Positions 1-6,704 of a stretch of 10,930 nt of DNA are shown one piece after another. The stretch lies in the NCBI GenBank assembly GCA_964464635.1, contig CAYXGT010000090.1, forward strand, positions 1 to 10,930, given 5' to 3'. The notes under the pieces are model-generated. The model saw only the letters and a list, made by a program, of their open reading frames with translations. It did not search any database and was not told the DNA's origin. The translations under genes were made by a program, and so were the position numbers. The DNA is from CAYLMG01 sp964464635 (lineage in GTDB: Bacteria; Planctomycetota; Phycisphaerae; Sedimentisphaerales; Anaerobacaceae). How positions within the stretch are numbered: position 1 is the stretch's first letter; every line of letters starts with the position of its first letter.

Positions 1-38
1 AGACTATCATTAACCATGCTATAATTCAACATACAAGA

Positions 39-90
39 ACACAGAGTCCACAGAGAAAAATCACTTAACCACGGATTTGCACGGATTATA
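39..90. repeat. Two degenerate short tandem duplications
   Basis: CACAGAGTC is followed directly by CACAGAGAA (9-base unit), and shortly afterwards CACGGATTTG is followed by CACGGATTAT (10-base unit). Each pair differs at only one or two positions. Short intergenic repeats of this style (cacagag..cacagag, cacggatt..cacggatt) are, from memory, common dispersed filler in planctomycete and some other genomes. Their function is unknown. They may mark the edge of an insertion. Confidence 0.45.
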
Positions 91-202
91 AAATAAAAAA
101 ACCTTGTCTTCTTTACCAGTTTAATGATATGCTAATACTTTAAGGCCGGAAGAGTAAAAGTGTTACAGAAATTGACCAAAAAGATTTGCATGGGAAAAAT
201 AG

Positions 203-217
203 AATCGTTTAACGATT
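203..217. promoter_or_regulatory. Perfect inverted repeat, possible operator
   Basis: AATCGTT-T-AACGATT is a perfect 7-base inverted repeat around a single central T. It lies about 25 bases upstream of the first promoter-like boxes and about 105 bases upstream of the methyltransferase start. The size and symmetry suit a dimeric repressor or a controller protein, but no regulator gene is encoded nearby. It is too short and AT-rich to act as a terminator. The operator role is inferred. Confidence 0.35.
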
Positions 218-240
218 AATATTTATGTTAAAACGAGTTG

Positions 241-299
241 TTGCAAGTACACCATTGTTACTATAGAATACTTTGACTGTAACATTTTGCCTTTAGAAT
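241..299 (+). promoter_or_regulatory. Candidate promoter(s) for the methyltransferase operon
   Basis: Two sigma70-like box pairs overlap here. The first is TTGCAA (241-246) with TAGAAT (264-269), spaced by 17 bases, matching 4/6 and 5/6 of the consensus. The second is TTGACT (273-278) with TAGAAT (294-299), matching 5/6 and 5/6 but with a short 15-base spacer. The second would start transcription only about 15 bases before the ATG at 322. No good Shine-Dalgarno sequence precedes that ATG, so a short leader is conceivable. AT-rich DNA yields such matches by chance, so confidence is modest. Confidence 0.35.
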
Positions 300-321
300 A
301 AGTGTTTTTATACTTAAGACT

Positions 322-3264
322 ATGCCACAGCAAACACTAAATGAGAAATTACTCTTATTAGACTTCGATGCAGATCCGTCTACTTCAAGTACTTCATGTT
401 TACTCTTTACTGATGTGGATTACAGAAGTAATCCTAATGTATTATTCGATGAAATTCTGATTCTTAATCGTGCTAAAGGACTAGAAGCCAAAGCTGTATA
501 TTTTCGCCGGATTGAAGGCAGGAGTTCGATACCTCAACTATTTATTTTTGATAACTCTGACGGCAATTTGTTTACAGAAAAATTAACGGATATACATAGA
601 AAACTTTGGAGTAGCGGAATAGTCCATCTGTATTATGTTTTTGATAACACAGAAGTAAGGATTTTTAACTGTCGTAAGCCTTTGATAAGAAAAGGAAAAA
701 CTCTCTGCGCAGAGCCTTTGGATACGCTTCAGTTGGTATCCGAAGTTCATATTAAATATAAGAAACACTCCGAATACTCCGCAAAGCTTTTTGATAATGG
801 AAGTTTTTGGGAATCTCAAAAAAACAAGGAGCATTTTAAGGCAGATAGCAGTTCATACAACAAATTGATTAGTGAGTTGCAAAGAATTCGGAAAGCTTTT
901 ATTAAAAACCAAAATGAAGAAATTTGCAATAAGCTGTTAGTTCTGAGCATACTCGTGAAATACCTTGAGGAAAGAAAAGATAGTAAAGGTAAATATGTTT
1001 TACCTGCAGAATATTTTAATAAGTACGATAGTGCAACTTGTTTTTGTGACATCCTTCGCAAAAAGATGTGTATAAGGTTTTTTGAAGGTTTGGGGAGTGC
1101 TATCAACGGAAAAATCTTCAAATTAACCCCGCAAGAAAAGGAAGAAATAGAGAAAATTAACCAGGCCAGACTAGCAGAATTTCTCGATGCAAAAAGAGAC
1201 AAGGATCAGCTTGTATTCTGGAAACTATATGATTTTAATTATGTCCCTGTTGAGCTTATTAGCCGAATATACGAGGAATTTATACCAAAACGAAAAGATA
1301 TTACTTACACCCCAGCTCATCTTGCCAATTTTATGGTAGATGAATGCATGCCGATCAGTGCACCTCAAAAAAACTTTAGATTAATTGACGTGAGCTGCGG
1401 ATCGGGAATCTTTCTTGTGTCTGCATTTAAGCGCATGGTGCAATGGTGGCAAAAAGAGCTATATAAAAAAACAGGTAAAATAAAAAAACCAACGATAAAA
1501 ACAATAGAATCTATTCTTATAAACTCAATTTACGGAGTTGACCTTGAGAGTGAAGCTGCAAGATTAACTATTTTTAGTCTAACAGTCGCTTTATGTGATA
1601 TGCTTGATCCAACAATAATGTGGGATGAGTTAACAAAAGAGAAACTTGTTGATTTAAGCGATAACATTATAGCGCAGGATTTTTTTGATTTTCTTAAGAC
1701 AGACGAAAGGTTTGATTTGGTTATCGGCAATCCACCTTTTAATTTGCCTATAAAGGAAGAGACAGATAAAAAGAAAATAAAAGAAGAAAAAAAGAAGTAT
1801 TGGAGGGAATTGACAGAAAAAGTAAAATTAGATTTTGAAATACCAGATAAAAATATAGCATTGACTTTTTTGCAACAAGCAATGAAGTTGCTGAAAAAAA
1901 ATGGATTTCTTTCTCTTGTGATACCTTCCGGCCCTCTTTTGTATAATAATACACTTGAGTACCGCTGGCAATTCCTGAATAAATACAATGTGGTGCGAAT
2001 ATTTGATTTCAGTTCTTTAACCGGAGATCTGTTTGAAGGCCGAAATTATCCCGTAACGGTCATTTTTGCACAAAATATTCCTCCTGATGATAAAGACATA
2101 TTACATGTAGCTGTCAGGCGAACCATAGCAGCGAAGGAAAAACTTTATTTTGAAATAGATAAATATGACCTCTATTATGTGCCCAAAGAACTTGCAAAAA
2201 CAGAACAATTAATATGGAAAGCAAACATTTTAGGAAGCGGTCATTTATATCATCTTGTTAAACGCATGTGGGGCTTAAAAAAGTTAGGAAAATATCTAAA
2301 AGACAAAAAAAAGAATGATGGCTGGGAATATGGTGAAGGTTATCAATGTGTGGTTGAATCTACGGAAAAGCCTCAAGAAGCCCCTTATTTAACAGGAAGA
2401 AAAATGATACCTACTGAGAAATTTATTTCTGATTTTATAAATATTGAAGATACCAAGATTGTAAAAGACAGACTATTTCATCGACCAAGAAATAAGAAAA
2501 TATTTGAGGGGCCTCATATCTTAATAAAAGAAAAGCCCGAATTATATATCGCTTTTACTGATGATAATTTAGGGTTTAAAAATGAGATCCTTGGCATACA
2601 TGCACCACCGGAACAAAGAGGAGAATTAATTGAACTAAGAAAACATATAATTGATAACAGAAGGCTTTATAAAATGCTTTTATTGTCTGGAAGCGGCCGT
2701 GCAGGAATCAGCCGCTCCATAGGTACTATATTGAAGAAGGATATCATGGCGTTACCATTTTCTGAAAAGAAAGAAAATTTAAAATTAACTCAAGCTGAAA
2801 AAATAGTATGCGAAGATGTCCTTAATTATGGTATTGAACAGCTATCAAAAGGTGAAGAAGCGAAAATAAATACTAAAGAGGCGAAGAAAGATGCTATAAC
2901 AGCATTTGCTAAGGTTTTCTGCACTTCTTTAAACTCAATTTACAAAGAGAACACCAAGCAGTTTTATCCTCTTGAGTATATTGAATCATTAACATTTATT
3001 TGTTTGCCGTTTGTATATGGTAACCCGGATAGCCCTAAGAAAATACCTGAATCTAGGAAAAAACAAATAGAAAAGGGTAATTTGGATTGTCTTATTGATA
3101 ATAAGCAGGGAACGAATATTTTATACAAGCGCATAATAAAGCTGTATCCTCAACAAGACATGGTTTATTTAATTAAGCCTAAAATCCTGCGATACTGGCT
3201 CAAATCAATCGCGCTGCGTGATGCAAACGAAGTATTTACTGACTTAGTGAGTAGCGGGTATTGA
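322..3264 (+). CDS. N6-adenine DNA methyltransferase (Type II/IIG-like restriction-modification)
   Basis: This enzyme should transfer a methyl group from S-adenosylmethionine to adenine N6 in a specific DNA site. Visible motifs are a motif X-like YTPAHLANFM (about 329-338), the SAM-binding motif I DVSCGSGIFL (356-365) and the catalytic motif IV NPPF (470-473). A GFLSLVIPSG strand follows, as in gamma-class enzymes. Residues 1 to about 320 form a family-typical N-terminal region containing LWSSGIVHLYYVF and VRIFNC. Residues from about 650 to 980 look like a target-recognition domain, so no separate specificity subunit is needed. I see no convincing nuclease motif in this protein, but the next gene has one and nearly overlaps it. 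The ATG at 322 lacks a clear ribosome binding site. The gene is strikingly AT-rich compared with purC onward, which suggests transfer. An Eco57I-type methylase assignment is likely; its recognition sequence cannot be read. Confidence 0.88.
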   Translation: MPQQTLNEKLLLLDFDADPSTSSTSCLLFTDVDYRSNPNVLFDEILILNRAKGLEAKAVYFRRIEGRSSIPQLFIFDNSDGNLFTEKLTDIHRKLWSSGIVHLYYVFDNTEVRIFNCRKPLIRKGKTLCAEPLDTLQLVSEVHIKYKKHSEYSAKLFDNGSFWESQKNKEHFKADSSSYNKLISELQRIRKAFIKNQNEEICNKLLVLSILVKYLEERKDSKGKYVLPAEYFNKYDSATCFCDILRKKMCIRFFEGLGSAINGKIFKLTPQEKEEIEKINQARLAEFLDAKRDKDQLVFWKLYDFNYVPVELISRIYEEFIPKRKDITYTPAHLANFMVDECMPISAPQKNFRLIDVSCGSGIFLVSAFKRMVQWWQKELYKKTGKIKKPTIKTIESILINSIYGVDLESEAARLTIFSLTVALCDMLDPTIMWDELTKEKLVDLSDNIIAQDFFDFLKTDERFDLVIGNPPFNLPIKEETDKKKIKEEKKKYWRELTEKVKLDFEIPDKNIALTFLQQAMKLLKKNGFLSLVIPSGPLLYNNTLEYRWQFLNKYNVVRIFDFSSLTGDLFEGRNYPVTVIFAQNIPPDDKDILHVAVRRTIAAKEKLYFEIDKYDLYYVPKELAKTEQLIWKANILGSGHLYHLVKRMWGLKKLGKYLKDKKKNDGWEYGEGYQCVVESTEKPQEAPYLTGRKMIPTEKFISDFINIEDTKIVKDRLFHRPRNKKIFEGPHILIKEKPELYIAFTDDNLGFKNEILGIHAPPEQRGELIELRKHIIDNRRLYKMLLLSGSGRAGISRSIGTILKKDIMALPFSEKKENLKLTQAEKIVCEDVLNYGIEQLSKGEEAKINTKEAKKDAITAFAKVFCTSLNSIYKENTKQFYPLEYIESLTFICLPFVYGNPDSPKKIPESRKKQIEKGNLDCLIDNKQGTNILYKRIIKLYPQQDMVYLIKPKILRYWLKSIALRDANEVFTDLVSSGY

Positions 3265-3266
3265 TT

Positions 3267-3902
3267 ATGTTTTTCAAACAAGAGCAGTCGGATATCCAGA
3301 AAGATTTAGATTACTCCATAAAAAAAGGTCTCCATCAAATAAGAATATTGACTCTTCTAAGAAACAATCTCTCCGGATTTTCAAAAGACTTTGAAACTTT
3401 AATAGCGAATCAAGATGTCAATATTAATCTCGAAGATTACATTTCCCAAGAATTGCAATTTTTTCTTAACAATAAGGTGAAACAGAGTGGCTATCTTTTT
3501 GGATTCCAAGCAAAGGGGCCGGATATTTTTGCTCGCCAATTGGGCGGCGGTGTCCACAGCCTAACGCTTCTTTTTATCGAAGCCAAACGTTTACCTTCAA
3601 CAAGTTCACAGGATTATGTAAAAACAGGTATTGGGAGATTTAAAAAAGAAATACATGGCAAGGAACATGATGTTGCTGCAATGCTTGGATATGTTCAAGA
3701 AAATGACTTTAGTCATTGGTTTACAAAAGTAAATTCTTGGATAAGGGCTTTAATTTCTGATAAAAATGAAAAGCCCAGGTGGACCCATAAAGAGCAAATC
3801 TATGAAATCAGAACAACTGACATTGGTGAATATCGATCAACACATTGTCGAATTACAGAAAAACCAATTACACTATACCACTTCTGGATTAATCTGTGTT
3901 AA
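3267..3902 (+). CDS. Putative PD-(D/E)xK restriction endonuclease, partner of the methyltransferase
   Basis: This 211-residue protein shows a PD-(D/E)xK-type signature: GPD (D86), a beta-hairpin-like stretch rich in glycine, then FIEAK (E105, K107). An upstream helix contains a candidate acidic residue (E62), and downstream GRFKKEIHG and AAMLGYVQEN resemble conserved blocks of restriction-like nucleases. It probably cuts DNA left unmethylated by the preceding enzyme. A TTG at 3261 overlaps the methyltransferase stop by four bases (TTGA). I prefer the ATG at 3267, two bases beyond that stop, although neither start has a strong ribosome binding site. Both choices imply translational coupling. 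The codon use is AT-rich like its partner. No name can be given; it could instead be a nuclease-fold accessory protein without cutting activity. Confidence 0.72.
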   Translation: MFFKQEQSDIQKDLDYSIKKGLHQIRILTLLRNNLSGFSKDFETLIANQDVNINLEDYISQELQFFLNNKVKQSGYLFGFQAKGPDIFARQLGGGVHSLTLLFIEAKRLPSTSSQDYVKTGIGRFKKEIHGKEHDVAAMLGYVQENDFSHWFTKVNSWIRALISDKNEKPRWTHKEQIYEIRTTDIGEYRSTHCRITEKPITLYHFWINLC

Positions 3903-3939
3903 TCCGCGGTTTACCGAGATTTCGAATTTTTAAATTGGA

Positions 3940-3968
3940 TTGACAATTTTGGGGGTGTGGTTTAATGT
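3940..3968 (+). promoter_or_regulatory. Candidate promoter of purC
   Basis: A perfect -35 box TTGACA (3940-3945) is followed after 17 bases by TAATGT (3963-3968), a weak 3/6 match to the -10 box. Transcription would start near 3975 and give a leader of about 30 bases. A good ribosome binding site, AGGGG (3994-3998), sits six bases before the purC ATG. The position, just past the end of the AT-rich module, suggests purC and its neighbour have their own transcription. No PurR-type operator or riboswitch was recognised. Confidence 0.45.
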
Positions 3969-4004
3969 AACCGGCTTACTGGATTTTTTGGAAAGGGGCT
4001 GATT

Positions 4005-4895
4005 ATGGAAACACTGTTAAAGACAAAAATCGCGGGAATCGAGCCGAAAAGAGGCAAAGTAAGAGATATATACGAGTTGGGCGATAAGCTGCTGATAGTC
4101 GCAACGGACCGACTGAGCGCGTTCGACGTCGTTATGAAAACGGCAATACCGTATAAGGGCAAGGTCCTGACGCAGATTTCGAAGTTCTGGTTCGAGTTTT
4201 TCTCCAGCGAGTTCGAGCATCATTTTATAAGCGACGACGTAACAAGCTATCCGAAACCATTTTGCGATTACACCGACGAATTAGCGGGCAGGAGTATGCT
4301 CGTTAAAAAAGTCGAGGTACTGCCAATCGAGTGCGTTGTTCGCGGATACCTCGCTGGTTCCGGCTGGAAGGAATATAAAGATAACGGTACGATTTGCGGA
4401 ACGAAGCTGCCGGAAGGGCTGAAGCAGTGCGATAAACTGCCGGACTTTATATTTACGCCCGCGACGAAGGCTGAGCTGGGCGAGCACGATGAGAATATCA
4501 GCTTCGAGCGGTGCGTTGAAATATTAGGTGCGGAGCGGGCGGAATTCGCGCGCGACAGCAGCTTAGGGATATTCGAGGAGGCGAGCAGCTATGCCGAGAG
4601 TAAAGGAATTCTCTTAGCGGATACGAAATTCGAGTGGGGTGTTACTAACGGGCAGATAATTTTGATTGACGAGGTGCTGACGCCGGACTCGTCGCGGTTC
4701 TGGCCTGCAGATAAATACGAGGCGGGCAGAGACCAGGAGAGCTTCGATAAGCAGTTTGTTCGAAACTACCTCGAGGATATAAATTTTGATAAATCCGGTC
4801 CCGGAGTCGAGCTGCCGAAAGATATCGTGGAAAAGACCAGCGAAAAATACGTCGAGGCGTACGAGCGGCTGACAGGCAAAAGATTCGAGGGGTAA
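4005..4895 (+). CDS. purC: Phosphoribosylaminoimidazole-succinocarboxamide synthase (SAICAR synthase)
   Basis: This cytoplasmic enzyme of de novo purine synthesis joins CAIR and aspartate, using ATP, to form SAICAR. The N-terminal nucleotide-binding segment GKVRDIYELGDKLLIVATDR is followed by LSAFDVV. The family signature LPIECVVRGYLAGSGW lies near residues 106-121, and the second signature IDEVLTPDSSRFW near 224-236. At 296 residues it is the longer, yeast-like form, compared with roughly 240 residues for the short bacterial form, and has no PurE fusion. The ATG at 4005 is supported by AGGGG six bases upstream. The stop codon directly abuts the start of the MFS gene, so the two are co-transcribed. 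No other purine gene is present, so purC is detached from a purine operon here. Confidence 0.97.
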   Translation: METLLKTKIAGIEPKRGKVRDIYELGDKLLIVATDRLSAFDVVMKTAIPYKGKVLTQISKFWFEFFSSEFEHHFISDDVTSYPKPFCDYTDELAGRSMLVKKVEVLPIECVVRGYLAGSGWKEYKDNGTICGTKLPEGLKQCDKLPDFIFTPATKAELGEHDENISFERCVEILGAERAEFARDSSLGIFEEASSYAESKGILLADTKFEWGVTNGQIILIDEVLTPDSSRFWPADKYEAGRDQESFDKQFVRNYLEDINFDKSGPGVELPKDIVEKTSEKYVEAYERLTGKRFEG

Positions 4896-6053
4896 GTGAC
4901 ATTAGAGAAAGATGATTTGGCGGTGCAGCGTCAGCAGCTTGCTGTGCTGGGGTTTGTGCATTTCGTTGCGGATATGATGGGCAATTTTCTGCCCGCGATA
5001 ATGCCGGCTGTTCGCGAAGGATTTGCATTAACGCTTACGATGGGGACGGGTGTGCTTTTTGTATTTTATTTCGTGCATAACGGTCTGCAGGTTTTCATCG
5101 GCCATCTTCGCACGGAAAAAGATAAGCCGTTGTTTCTGCCTCTGGGGCTTTGCCTTTGCGGAGTGGTTTGCCTTGTCTCGTTGCTTAGCGGTGTCGGCTT
5201 TGCGTATCCATTGATACTTGCAGGTGCTGTGGTAGGCGCATCGGGTATCGCAATGCTGCATACGGAAGGATTGCGTGCGCTGCATAAACTTGAAAAAATT
5301 TCGTCATCGATGGGTACTGCTTATTTTATGGCCGGCGGTTTCCTGGGCGGAGCGTTCGGGCAGTGGGCGGCGGCGATGCTGGTTGAAAGGCAGGGGTTTG
5401 CGGGACTGTACTGGCTTTTGGTGCTGCCGGCATTTGCGCTGGTTTTGATGTTTTTGTTCAGGATACGGCTTGCAGTTGACGACGAGCATGATGGTGACAT
5501 TGCCGGCAGGCGTGAGCAATATCCGTTCTGGCAGGTGTTTTTGATGACACTTGTCTCGGCGGTGGGGACATTTATGATGCTGTGGTTTGTGCCTGAAAGA
5601 CTGAGGGGGTTGGGATTCAGCCTGAGCTTCGGTGGATTTAGTTTGATGATGTTCACGCTGTCAAGTGCTGCGGGCTCATTTTTCTGGGGCTGGTTCGCAC
5701 GCAGGAGGGGACAGTTGCGCTGTGCACTTGTTGCGATGGTACTGAATCTTCCGATACTGATTTTGTATTTATTGATGATGGAGAGAAGCTGGGCGGCAGG
5801 GCTGCTTTTCGGCGTCGGTTTTTGCGGTGTGGGGGCGTATGTGATGATGGTGACAATGGCGAGGCAGGCCAGGGGGCTGAAGATTGGTCAGCGAATGGGA
5901 TTGCTCGTCGGCGGGACCTGGGCGATTGCCGGTGCGGCGGCTCTGGGGGCTTCAACATTTATGGGGGCGGCGATGCTTTTGGGTATTGCACCGGTTTGCT
6001 ATGCGATTTCGGTAGCTATCGGCTTATGGATTATTAGCACAAACAGGCGTTAG
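4896..6053 (+). CDS. MFS transporter, fosmidomycin-resistance (Fsr)-like
   Basis: This is an inner-membrane transporter of 385 residues with about 12 hydrophobic helices (roughly 14-36, 45-66, 79-100, 103-121, 137-160, 168-190, 211-232, 239-263, 272-292, 300-320, 333-352 and 356-380). The first helix, with HFVADMMGNFLPAIMPAVRE, and the block LPLGLCLCG...VVGASGIAMLHTEGLRAL match the layout of the Fsr efflux family, where HPE replaces the HTE seen here. A proton-driven exporter of a small drug or metabolite is likely; the substrate is unknown. The GTG start at 4896 follows the purC stop with no gap, and GAGGGG just upstream could serve as a closely spaced ribosome binding site. A second GTG at 4923 would also keep all helices. 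The operon with purC hints at a nucleotide-related or phosphorylated substrate, but that is only inference. Confidence 0.85.
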   Translation: MTLEKDDLAVQRQQLAVLGFVHFVADMMGNFLPAIMPAVREGFALTLTMGTGVLFVFYFVHNGLQVFIGHLRTEKDKPLFLPLGLCLCGVVCLVSLLSGVGFAYPLILAGAVVGASGIAMLHTEGLRALHKLEKISSSMGTAYFMAGGFLGGAFGQWAAAMLVERQGFAGLYWLLVLPAFALVLMFLFRIRLAVDDEHDGDIAGRREQYPFWQVFLMTLVSAVGTFMMLWFVPERLRGLGFSLSFGGFSLMMFTLSSAAGSFFWGWFARRRGQLRCALVAMVLNLPILILYLLMMERSWAAGLLFGVGFCGVGAYVMMVTMARQARGLKIGQRMGLLVGGTWAIAGAAALGASTFMGAAMLLGIAPVCYAISVAIGLWIISTNRR

Positions 6054-6087
6054 AAAAAATAAATAACTAAAATTTTTTATTTTTTTT
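6054..6087 (+). terminator. Weak AT-only terminator candidate
   Basis: AAAAAATAAA (6054-6063), directly after the MFS stop, can pair with TTTATTTTTT (6076-6085), and the 3' arm runs into further T residues. The stem contains no G-C pair, so it is a poor terminator by itself. Transcription may therefore partly read through into the first sigma-factor unit. Confidence 0.25.
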
Positions 6088-6158
6088 GTCGCAAAGACCG
6101 GCTGAGTATCACTATATAACGGAAAAGGTAACCGAAATAAACTATTTTAGGTGCTGAT

Positions 6159-6704
6159 ATGAGTGATAGCGATAAATATTATGTTGAAAGATGTTTGGAT
6201 GGCCATCCGGACGATTTTCGGTTCCTCGTTCGCCGCTACCAGAAGGCCCTGCTGGCATATCTTGCTGGCAGACTTTACAGCCTGGAGATGGCAGAGGAGG
6301 CCGCCCAGGAATCGCTTGTAAGGGCATATTTTAAGATGGAGAAACTAAAGAATCCTGAGGCGTTTTTTTCGTGGCTTCTGGGAATCGGCGAGCGCGTCGC
6401 AAAAGAGATGACAAGGAGAAGGCAAATCGAGCAAAAGCGTGAATTCATCGAAGCGTACGCGACGCAGACAGCAAGGGCGGAGCTTTCGCCCGATTACGGA
6501 CTGGAAGCGGCCATATCAGCGCTGCCTGATACATACCGTGACATAGTTCTGCTCAGATATTACGGCGGGCAGAGCTGCACAGATATAGCAGAACAGTCGG
6601 GTATGCCCCTGGGGACGGTTACAAAACAGTTATCGAGGGCCTATGCTATGCTTCGGGAAAATCTGGAGCAAAAGCAAAATTCGAATTATGAGGTGTCAAA
6701 ATGA
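6159..6704 (+). CDS. ECF-type RNA polymerase sigma factor (unit 1)
   Basis: This 181-residue protein has the two-domain layout of ECF sigma factors. Region 2, which binds core polymerase and the -10 element, spans about residues 20-90 and includes YSLEMAEEAAQESLVRAYF and AFFSWLLGIG. Region 4, with the helix-turn-helix for the -35 element, spans about 116-168 and includes ALPDTYRDIVLLRYYGGQSC, then IAEQSGMPLGTVTKQLSRA. The ATG at 6159 is supported by AGGTG five bases upstream. The gene ends in an ATGA overlap with the zinc-finger anti-sigma gene, the typical arrangement of a cognate pair. The regulon cannot be inferred from the sequence, and no clear self-recognised promoter was found upstream. 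Confidence 0.93.
   Translation: MSDSDKYYVERCLDGHPDDFRFLVRRYQKALLAYLAGRLYSLEMAEEAAQESLVRAYFKMEKLKNPEAFFSWLLGIGERVAKEMTRRRQIEQKREFIEAYATQTARAELSPDYGLEAAISALPDTYRDIVLLRYYGGQSCTDIAEQSGMPLGTVTKQLSRAYAMLRENLEQKQNSNYEVSK

Larger units (their letters stand above)
1..321. other. AT-rich leader upstream of the methyltransferase gene
   Basis: No coding region of credible length is seen here on either strand. The stretch holds two degenerate tandem duplications (near 39-57 and 70-90), a perfect 15-base inverted repeat (203-217) and two overlapping promoter-like box pairs (241-299). The base composition matches the AT-rich methyltransferase gene that follows and differs from the purC side of the window. 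This suggests the leader belongs to the same acquired segment. No tRNA-like fold was noticed, so an attachment site in a tRNA gene is not supported inside the window. Confidence 0.6.

Noticed and set aside
322..1280. Nuclease domain in the N-terminus of the methyltransferase (true Type IIG fusion)
   Set aside because: The N-terminal third shows family-like blocks (YYVF, VRIFNC) but no clear PD...(D/E)xK triad; the better nuclease signature is in the following gene.
583..1988. Open frames of 80-150 codons on the minus strand opposite the methyltransferase
   Set aside because: They mirror an AT-rich coding strand, are rich in phenylalanine and serine from reversed lysine codons, and show no domain or ribosome binding site.
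4645..5958. Minus-strand frames of 85-127 codons opposite purC and the MFS gene
   Set aside because: Composition is low-complexity (Pro/Ser/Arg/His), typical of antisense frames in G+C-rich membrane-protein genes; the + strand genes are certain.
5822..6037. Second + strand frame inside the MFS gene
   Set aside because: A glycine-rich shifted frame fully inside a confident gene, with no separate start signal.
6086..6120. Promoter for unit 1 with TTGTCG and TATAAC
   Set aside because: The boxes are 23 bases apart, too far for sigma70, and no ECF-type pair could be identified, so no promoter is claimed.
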